Shown here piece by piece: positions 57,311 to 64,000 of a stretch of DNA of 64,000 bases. Numbering within the stretch: position 1 is the first letter of the stretch; the number at the start of each line of letters is the position of its first letter. The position numbers and the translations under genes are program-made. The notes beneath the pieces were generated by a model that was given only the letters and a program-made list of their open reading frames with translations, ran no database searches and was not told the DNA's origin. Origin of the DNA: Alopecurus myosuroides (taxonomy: Eukaryota; Streptophyta; Magnoliopsida; Poales; Poaceae); assembly GCA_028641055.1 (NCBI GenBank), contig CM054060.1, positions 317,925,344-317,989,343 on the forward strand, in the 5' to 3' direction.

Positions 57311-57439
57311 ATGCATGGCTGGACGTATGATGGCGACTCCGGATGTTTTGTATTTGCTCGATGAACTGAGTATATGATGTATCAAACCTTAAGGGGGGTG
57401 TGGAACAAAACAGACGGTATCGCCATCATACAGCCCGAC
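57311..57439. repeat. 129-bp duplication flanking element C, right copy
   Basis: Direct repeat of 47038-47166 continuing into 'cgtggctactgggtgcatatatgcatac'. A third partial copy starts at about 57467, so the CACTA interior was already tandemly repeated here. Confidence 0.8.
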
Positions 57440-57897
57440 CGTGGCTACTGGGTGCATATATGCATACCAAATGCACGGCTGGACGTATGATGTCCAATCC
57501 GGATGTTTTTGTATTTGGGAGATGAACTGACCGGTGTATGAAGCTGGACTATATATAGGGTCCTCTGGCTCACAAAGTGTTGAGCTAGGGTTTTGATCCA
57601 ACGGTTAAGAAACACCTCATCCAACGGCTCACAGCAGCTCGAAAGAAACACACCACCCCTGATCGAACGGCTCACAACAGCTCGAAAAAAACACACCCGG
57701 ATCCAACGACTCACGAGCGCTTGAAAGAAACACACGATCCGTGTGATTCTATCTGATTGGTCCAAACGAAACCCTAACCCATTTAGTCCCGGTTGGTGTC
57801 CCCAACCGGGACTAAAGGGATGTTTTCTTCTCGCTATATATATATGTATGCATTGCCACACCATTGGCATAAACACATACAAACTCACCACTCTCTC
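57440..57897. other. CACTA interior upstream of accessory ORF 4
   Basis: A partial third copy of the 129-bp repeat is followed by spaced 'gatccaacg(g/a)ctcac' and 'cgaaagaaacacac' repeats. Next come an inverted 'ttagtcccggttgg...ccaaccgggactaa' motif (57782-57820) and a TATATATATATG TATA-like stretch at about 57834. No gene. Confidence 0.5.
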
Positions 57898-58522
57898 ATG
57901 GCTTCTACCCTACCCACTCTAACATTCATCCAGGCGGAGGCACTTTCCGCCTCGAACTACCCCTGCCCGTGCGGCTACAATGTTCCCGCCGGTTGGATGC
58001 TGAGCGCCGGAGGAGTGCCGGTCCCTCCTCTTCCTCAAGGTGTGGCGCGTCGGGCGGCCATCACGAACCACTACTACCACGAGCTCACGCCGGAGCAGCG
58101 GAGAGATCCCAGTTGGCATCCCGATAACCAGCATACTTGGGATGCCTTCTTCATCAATCGACGTGAGAGGGCGCTCGCCAGGTATGAGGAGGACGGTCTG
58201 CCTCGTAGGAACTTTCACGAGGCCGGTCGTCGGCTATGGTGGTCCGGCCGGACTCTACAGAGCGTCATGAACTACATCAGGGCCGGCGATATCCCCCGCC
58301 TGCGCTACCCTCAGTCCTGGAGTCGTGATCCTCCGAGGGAGTGCAGAGCACCGTCAGACGATAGTGAGGGCCGGCGATATCCCCCGCCTGCGCTACCCTC
58401 AGTCCTGGAGTCGTGATCCTCCGAGGGAGTGCAGAGCACAGTCAGACGATAGTGACGACGGCGGCGGCGAGTACGACGACTACGAGTACATGTACTATAC
58501 GCCTAGGCAGGAGTATGACTAG
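57898..58522 (+). pseudogene. Accessory ORF copy 4, in the CACTA element
   Basis: Starts MASTLPTLTFIQAEALSASN. It has YPCPCGYNVPAGWMLSAGG, GVPVPPLPQGVARRAAI, YYHELTPEQRRDPSWHPDNQ, FINRRERALARYEEDG, GRRLWWSGRTLQSVMNYI and GDIPRLRYPQSW. A tandem 88-bp duplication (58279-58454) shifts the frame, giving a stop at 58416. The acidic Tyr/Asp/Glu-rich tail (GGGEYDDYEYMYYTP) lies in another frame up to 58522. About 180 codons before the duplication effect. Homologous to copies 1-3. Function unknown. It has its own TATA-like region and is transcribed opposite to the Ulp1-type gene. Confidence 0.65.
58279..58454 (+). repeat. 88-bp tandem duplication
   Basis: Two near-identical copies (one A/C difference seen) of an 88-bp segment inside accessory ORF 4. 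The length is not a multiple of three. Confidence 0.9.
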
Positions 58523-59295
58523 GCGGCGGCGAGATCGATGCACTCTTGCCATTATGTACTGCCTTGTTTATTTAGATGTATGCTCTCTGTTTAGATTTAG
58601 ATCCAAGCTTGCCATTATGTGTAATGTGCCTTGTTTATCTATCGAAATGAATGTCCCCCTCCTAATGTGAATGCATACTTTGCGGTGTCGATGCCTGACC
58701 TCATGTGGCCGTCGGCACGTGCGAGTCGCAAAGCGCCAATAGGAAGATGGACTGGCGCTTCGTTTCTGAAATGTGTTGGCGGTCGACCTTCAAAAAGAGG
58801 AGGATAGAGAGTGGTTGGACATTAACGCAACCGCCTAATGTGAATGCTGCTTTTTGTTGGGAGTTATGCAACGGAGACGAATATCGTGGCCGGACATTAA
58901 GCGCAGCTTCTTCTACTTAGGGTTAGCTTTTATTTCTGATTTTGGAGAGAAAATATCTTCAACCAATATTACAAATGCGTTTGAAAATTGGTTGAATGGG
59001 GTGGATAAAAAGACTATTTGTTGGTCCGTGGCTAGGTATTGGTCCCGGGTCGTGCCACAAACCGGGACCAATGCCCATGCGCGTGCCACGTGGCCTGTGG
59101 CTAGGTATTGGTCCCGGGTCGTGCCACAAACCGGGACCAATGCCTCCCCACGAACCGGGACAAATGCCCCCAGGTGGTTTCTGCTGCCTGGGGCGATCGA
59201 ACCGGGACCAATGCATATCTTTGGTCCCGGGTTTTTGTGCAACCGGGACAGATGCCCCCAGGCCCCCTGGACGAAAGGGGTTGTTTCCACTAGTG
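58523..59295. other. CACTA right interior and terminal repeats
   Basis: 58523-59020 is spacer without a recognised gene. 59030-59260 holds two near-identical 'ctaggtattggtcccgggtcgtgccacaaaccgggaccaatgcc' units and further 'accgggaca' motifs, mirroring the left terminus. The end is CCACTAGTG at 59295. Confidence 0.75.
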
Positions 59296-59414
59296 GTTGG
59301 AGCTGCGAGCGGGCAGCCGCGCCCCCCCAATGGCGCCGCGTCGTCCATATGTGCCTCCGAAGGGCCTCTTCAGACGCCGATCCGGACGGCGACTGGGGGC
59401 GCGAGTGGAGATGC

Positions 59415-59966
59415 CATAGCCTGCTCCCAATGGTTTTCTGCACACCAACCCTTGCCGACGCCATACAACGGAGCTGCAGCCCGAGCCTTCACGGTAAAGA
59501 GAAAAGGTATAAACCTTTATTCTTTCACCGCATCAAGCTTCACCGCCGTAGCACATATGCACTTTTGTGCTACGCCCCCTTCGTAGATTCAGCAGTAGCA
59601 AGTCACGCATGCGCAGTAATTTTCCTGTAAGTAGTAGCAGCTTTGGATGATTGCATACTTATGTATACTTTTCCTTTAACATCTTGGTAGCCTAGTCATG
59701 GGTCGCAGCCGCTCCACCGCTCCGAAGAAATTCGGCGCTAGCAACGTAAAGTTCGATCCACGCACCTTCCGTATTAAGATCCTCGGGGGCACGACAAGCA
59801 AGCGCGATCGGTGGACTGGTCTCAAAGACCGTCATTGCGATGGGTCGTCAAGGGACTCATCTCCCTTGTCGCTGCCTGCATGTGGCGACAATTTCAAGGG
59901 GAAGAGATACAACCGATCATCGTCGCCACCAGTGAGTCGTCATGGTGTAAAGATGTTTGCCGGTCA
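59415..59966 (+). repeat. Left inverted-repeat arm, main part
   Basis: It matches the reverse complement of 59993 to about 60740, at roughly 80% by eye, over landmarks such as 'cttgccgacgcca', 'gagaaaaggtat', 'caagcttcaccg', 'taagtagtagca', 'ctccaccgctccgaagaaat' and 'gatgggtc.tcaa'. The two arms meet at a ~26-bp centre (59967-59992). Confidence 0.85.
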
Positions 59967-60119
59967 CAGATCAGCCGCTGGGTATCGTCTACGACCGGCA
60001 GTCGTCTTCACACCACGGCGACTCACTACGATCGATTGTATCTCGTCCCATTGAAATTGCCACGACTTGATGCAAGCAGTAACAAGGAAGATGAGTCCGT
60101 TGATGACCCATCGCCATGA
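59698..60119 (+). pseudogene. Unidentified small ORF in the inverted repeat
   Basis: Opens MGRSRSTAPKKFGASNVKFD at 59698. A frame change near 59815 leads into RPSLRWVVKGLISLVAACMW ... SSTTGSRLHTTATHYDRLYL, ending at 60119 with an acidic tail. Total is about 140 codons across the frameshift. The second half runs across the centre of the inverted repeat, which argues that the reading may be chance. The protein is not recognised; one hydrophobic segment could be a membrane helix. Confidence 0.3.
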
Positions 60120-60860
60120 CGTTCTTTGCGACCAGTTCACCGGTCGCGCTTACTGATTCCCCCCAGGATCTTAACATGGCAGGAAGGTGGATCTTGAACG
60201 CCGGATTTCTTCGGAGCGGTGGAGTTGCTACAACACATGATTCGGCTACTATCTGTCAAAGAGAAAGTTATACGTTAGTATGCAAGCATACAGTCCATGC
60301 AAGCATACAAAGGTGCTACTACTTATAAGAAAATTGTTATTGCGCTTGCATGCTTCAACTAGTACCAAAAAAGCGATGGGTAGCACCCGTCAAAGGTGCT
60401 ACTACTTATAAGAAAATTGTTATTGCGCTTGCATGCTTCAACTAGTACCAAAAAAGCGATGGGTAGAACCCGTGTGCACCCGTGCATGCACTACTAGAAG
60501 CGATCTTTTCATGCCTTGCTTCCACTCCTACATCGTCCTCAAGATCGTCCTTGAAAATTATGAAAAAAATGATTTAAAGCGACGGTGAAGCCTGATGCCA
60601 TGAATTATGGAGAAGAAGTATCATACCTTTTCTCTCTATCGGTGCAGGCGGGGTTGGCGACTGGGTCGTATGGCGTGACTGGCGTCGGCAAGAGCAGATG
60701 TGGGAATTTCTCTCGGGAGTCGGGAGGCTATGCTTATATAGGCCCCCAATGAAAAAATCTTAACCGATGCATGCGAAGAGATCGATTTTGATTTTCCCCC
60801 GAGCTAACAAGCTTGTTGCCGACGTATACGTCGTTCAGGATATCTATTATTTAAAAGGAA
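59993..60860 (-). repeat. Right inverted-repeat arm with unbroken promoter-like site
   Basis: Inverse copy of 38737-38856 joined to 59415-59966. Read on the minus strand, it contains 'tttttcattgggggcctatataagcatagcc' across 60757-60726. This is the uninterrupted counterpart of the site into which the 20.6-kb nest inserted on the other arm. It is longer than the left arm because of an 83-bp tandem duplication and other small insertions. Confidence 0.82.
60308..60473. repeat. 83-bp tandem duplication
   Basis: Two copies (60308-60390, 60391-60473) of 'caaaggtgctactacttat ... gggtag(c/a)acccgt', one difference seen, inside the right inverted-repeat arm. Confidence 0.9.
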
Positions 60861-61377
60861 AACGCTTCCCTTCATCCAGGGATAGCGAGAACGCATCCCC
60901 CGCCTGCATAGTGCGCCACGTGCCCCCACGTAAGAGACGAGAGACGGACACCGAGCCTTATCTTCTCACCCCGCGTGCTCGATCTCTCTCCTCAATCTCT
61001 CCCTCTGCGCCTCCTTCCAACTTTTCACTATGCGCATGGGGACCTCCATGGCCTTCTCCCTCCACGCGCGCATGTGCGGCCGGATCTGAGAAGACTCGCC
61101 GGACAAGGTGCTGCCATGGCGCTCGAGCCCTTGCTCGTCTCCATGGCGCCGGACGTGGCCAGCTACAGGGTGCCGGCCGGGCGACGCCGCGGGCGCGTCG
61201 GGCGACGTCGCGGGCGCGGGAGCAGGCGCCTTGCCGGCCGGCGCGACGCCGTTGGACCTCCGCCTTCCTTCGCCTCGATGCCCAGATCCTCCATGGCCGC
61301 CGCCCGGGACCTCAGCGAGCCGCCGCGAATCGAGGGCGGGTGGGAGCTCGGTGGAGGGGCGCCGCGGGATGGGAAAT
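60861..61377 (+). other. GC-rich gene-like 5' region cut by a CACTA end
   Basis: A pyrimidine-rich leader-like stretch ('cttatcttctcaccccgcg...ctctcctcaatctctccctctgcg') precedes several ATGs. One plus-strand frame reads MALEPLLVSMAPDVASYRVP from about 61116. CpG density is high. The sequence is then interrupted by CACTA at 61378. It could be the first exon of a host gene; no protein was recognised. Confidence 0.35.
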
Positions 61378-61690
61378 CACTACAGGAATGGCAATATGTG
61401 CCGACGGCCAAAACAGGTGCCGACGGCCAAATGTCGGGCACCGTCGGCACAAGGGGTCAGACCCCCAGCCTGCGCCAGAGGCCGTCGGCACAAATCTGGC
61501 CGTCGGCACAGCACAACAGAGGCCGACGGTGGCCCTCGGCAGTAGATTAGCCGTCGGCACAGGCTCAAAGAGGCCGACGGTGGCCCTCGGCGGCCGAAAG
61601 GCCGTCGGCACTGCTTACTGCGCCGTACTGCGCCCGCTGGCTGGGCCCTACCCAGCACTATGCCGACGGCTTTGCCGTCGGCACAGGTGA
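61378..61690. mobile_element. CACTA terminus of a second family
   Basis: Begins CACTACAGGAATGG. It is followed by dense 'gccgtcggcac'/'gtgccgacggc' subterminal repeats, ending in an inverted 'tgccgacggctttgccgtcggca' hairpin (61661-61683). The other end is outside the window, so the element probably continues through the satellite. Confidence 0.8.
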
Positions 61691-61887
61691 TTTTTTTTTT
61701 ATCCGCATGCATGTGTATTTATTAGTTACTATCAATTGATAAAATTAATATGTTAATATTTCATGTTTAAAATATAGAAATTCACAACCGTTACCATGTA
61801 TCGAGAGATCTAAGTCGATTTCATTTATTCATACTACACCGACACAACTATCGAGTGGGTTTTCACACACTAAGTCTATTTTATTTG
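61691..61887. other. AT-rich CACTA-internal spacer
   Basis: About 200 bp of AT-rich sequence without ORF between the CACTA subterminal repeats and the first satellite unit. Confidence 0.5.
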
Positions 61888-64000
61888 TGTTTTATGTTCC
61901 TATGGCCTACCCTAACACAACCAATCACCTAGTTCCACAATGCTACCCCCTTTCGACGCCGTTACCGCGTGTTTCCGTATAAGTCCGGTATTTCTCCTGC
62001 GGGTCTAGGGTTTCACCGGAGGGGTGGATCCGGAGCGTCTGGACCCCAACACAAGCAAGTTTATGCCATAGCATGTCATTATAGGTGTGTTGTGTGCTTT
62101 TGATGGCAAAGATTTCACTCCGGGGTGTGGGCCGCTTCACCGGCATCCACTTCTCTCTCGTGAGTTTACACGCGCTTATAGGGTGAAACCCCCGTATCGG
62201 ACGAAACGTCGTGAATCTTCCGAAGAGGTGGGTTCTACCTTGTTGTTTTATGTTCCTATGGCCTACCCTAACACAACCAATCACCTAGTTCCACAATGCT
62301 ACCCCCTTTCGACGCCGTTACCGCGTGTTTCCGTATAAGTCCGGTATTTCTCCTGCGGGTCTAGGGTTTCACCGGAGGGGTGGATCCGGAGCGTCTGGAC
62401 CCCAACACAAGAAAGTTTATGCCATAGCATGTCATTATAGGTGTGTTGTGTGCTTTTGATGGCAAAGATTTCACTCCGGGGTGTGGGCCGCTTCACCGGC
62501 ATCCACTTCTCTCTCGTGAGTTTACACGCGCTTATAGGGTGAAACCCCCGTATCGGACGAAACGTCGTGAATCTTCCGAAGAGGTGGGTTCTACCTTGTT
62601 GTTTTATGTTCCTATGGCCTACCCTAACACAACCAATCACCTAGTTCCACAATGCTACCCCCTTTCGACGCCGTTACCGCGTGTTTCCGTATAAGTCCGG
62701 TATTTCTCCTGCGGGTCTAGGGTTTCACCGGAGGGGTGGATCCGGAGCGTCTGGACCCCAACACAAGCAAGTTTATGCCATAGCATGTCATTATAGGTGT
62801 GTTGTGTGCTTTTGATGGCAAAGATTTCACTCCGGGGTGTGGGCCGCTACACCGGCATCCACTTCTCTCTCGTGAGTTTACACGCGCTTATAGGGTGAAA
62901 CCCCCGTATCGGACGAAACGTCGTGAATCTTCCGAAGAGGTGGGTTCTACCTTGTTGTTTTATGTTCCTATGGCCTACCCTAACACAACCAATCACCTAG
63001 TTCCACAATGCTACCCCCTTTCGACGCCGTTACCGCGTGTTTCCGTATAAGTCCGGTATTTCTCCTGCGGGTCTAGGGTTTCACCGGAGGGGTGGATCCG
63101 GAGCGTCTGGACCCCAACACAAGAAAGTTTATGCCATAGCATGTCATTATAGGTGTGTTGTGTGCTTTTGATGGCAAAGATTTCACTCCGGCGTGTGGGC
63201 CGCTTCACCGGCATCCACTTCTCTCTCGTGAGTTTACACGCGCTTATAGGGTGAAACCCCCGTATCGGACGAAACGTCGTGAATCTTCCGAAGAGGTGGG
63301 TTCTACCTTGTTGTTTTATGTTCCTATGGCCTACCCTAACACAACCAAGCACCTAGTTCCACAATGCTACCCCCTTTCGACGCCGTTACCGCGTGTTTCC
63401 GTATAAGTCCGGTATTTCTCCTGCGGGTCTAGGGTTTCACCGGAGGGGTGGATCCGGAGCGTCTGGACCCCAACACAAGCAAGTTTATGCCATAGCATGT
63501 CATTATAGGTGTGTTGTGTGCTTTTGATGGCAAAGATTTCACTCCGGGGTGTGGGCCGCTACACCGGCATCCACTTCTCTCTCGTGAGTTTACACGCGCT
63601 TATAGGGTGAAACCCCCGTATCGGACGAAACGTCGTGAATCTTCCGAAGAGGTGGGTTCTACCTTGTTGTTTTATGTTCCTATGGCCTACCCTAACACAA
63701 CCAATCACCTAGTTCCACAATGCTACCCCCTTTCGACGCCGTTACCGCGTGTTTCCGTATAAGTCCGGTATTTCTCCTGCGGGTCTAGGGTTTCACCGGA
63801 GGGGTGGATCCGGAGCGTCTGGACCCCAACACAAGAAAGTTTATGCCATAGCATGTCATTATAGGTGTGTTGTGTGCTTTTGATGGCAAAGATTTCACTC
63901 CGGGGTGTGGGCCGCTTCACCGGCATCCACTTCTCTCTCGTGAGTTTACACGCGCTTATAGGGTGAAACCCCCGTATCGGACGAAACGTCGTGAATCTTC
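61888..64000. repeat. 356-bp tandem satellite array, continues past window
   Basis: Nearly six head-to-tail copies with an exact 356-bp period (for example 'ttatgttcc' starts at 61892, 62248 and so on) and very few differences. Diagnostic sites alternate between neighbouring units ('caagcaagttt' versus 'caagaaagttt'; 'ccgctacaccgg' versus 'ccgcttcaccgg' in units 3-6), giving a 712-bp dimeric higher-order period. Each unit has short open frames on both strands (83 and 113 codons) that repeat identically; they are by-products of the repeat. Confidence 0.95.

Larger units (their letters stand above)
40433..59295. mobile_element. CACTA (En/Spm) transposon, 18.9 kb with nested insertions
   Basis: Inverted termini CACTAGTGGAAACAA at both ends and a perfect 3-bp target duplication GTT (40430-40432 and 59296-59298). 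Subterminal arrays of 'gtcccggtt'/'aaccgggac' lie at 40460-40620, 46430-46530, 57780-57820 and 59030-59260. Contents: a seven-exon gene (40894-44801, minus), a hAT-type MITE, GC-rich minisatellite DNA, retrotransposon C (47167-~57300) and an accessory ORF (57898-58522). No TnpD-type (Transposase_21) catalytic protein was found, so this copy probably depends on another element. Confidence 0.93.
38857..59414. mobile_element. Harbinger-like DNA transposon 2, host of the CACTA nest
   Basis: The left end GAGCATCTCCACTTGCGCCCC and the right end, read inward from the other side as GGCATCTCCACTCGCGCCCCC, form terminal inverted repeats of the same type as element 1. TAA precedes the left end. The right junction ('gagatgccatagcc') lacks a clean copy and seems to have lost a few bases. 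Without the CACTA insert (40433-59295) the element is about 1.7 kb, like element 1. It also carries an accessory ORF. Confidence 0.72.

Noticed and set aside
62087..63926. Repeated 83- and 113-codon ORFs on both strands
   Set aside because: They recur identically every 356 bp because the DNA is a satellite; no start context or protein-like composition supports coding.
61888..64000. CRISPR-like periodic array
   Set aside because: Units are 356 bp with no variable spacers, in a plant nuclear context; it is a tandem satellite.

Overview
The window is intergenic DNA of a large plant genome, almost certainly a grass and probably Pooideae/Triticeae-like. That call is an inference from nested Athila- and Tat-type Ty3/gypsy elements, CACTA elements with repeated 'tcccggtt' and 'gccgacggc' subterminal motifs, Tourist/Harbinger and Stowaway termini, and a 356-bp satellite. 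I see no bacterial, organellar or rRNA/tRNA genes and no complete ordinary host gene. Nearly everything is mobile elements inserted into one another.

Layout. 1-3.5 kb is unassigned DNA with weak exon-like pieces. 3.5-28.4 kb: a CACTA terminus and an accessory ORF are split by an Athila-type retrotransposon A (4426-28372, minus). A is itself split by a Tat-type retrotransposon B (7202-20916, plus), which carries a very young 2,000-bp TRIM-like element (12114-14113, 1 LTR mismatch, perfect 5-bp target duplication). 28.4-38.7 kb: the other part of the accessory ORF, an intact-ended Harbinger-like element (31018-32753), a Tourist-like MITE, a polyadenylated retroposon with a target duplication, two diverged ~0.5-kb repeats and GC-rich minisatellite DNA.

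38.7-60.9 kb is a long imperfect inverted repeat. Its left arm is opened at a TATA-box-like site by a 20.6-kb nest: Harbinger-like element 2 (38857-59414) contains an 18.9-kb CACTA element (40433-59295, perfect GTT target duplication). The CACTA encodes a seven-exon Ulp1-peptidase-type protein and contains a hAT-type MITE and a 5'-truncated Tat-type retrotransposon C (47167-~57300, minus). 60.9-61.4 kb is a GC-rich gene-like fragment. 61.4-61.7 kb is another CACTA terminus. From 61888 to the window end runs a 356-bp tandem satellite with dimeric higher-order structure.

Most interesting: (i) B and C are diverged copies of one family that carries genes antisense to pol. In C the main antisense gene is still open through six exons (785 codons). 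Upstream of it lies an array of short palindromes whose stems differ between units and copies by compensatory changes, then an extended TGACGTCA palindrome and a TATA box. (ii) A related accessory ORF occurs four times, in Harbinger-like elements, in a CACTA and in a CACTA-linked copy. (iii) The split inverted repeat keeps a homologue of the empty insertion site on its other arm. All family names are from memory of motifs; no database search was possible.
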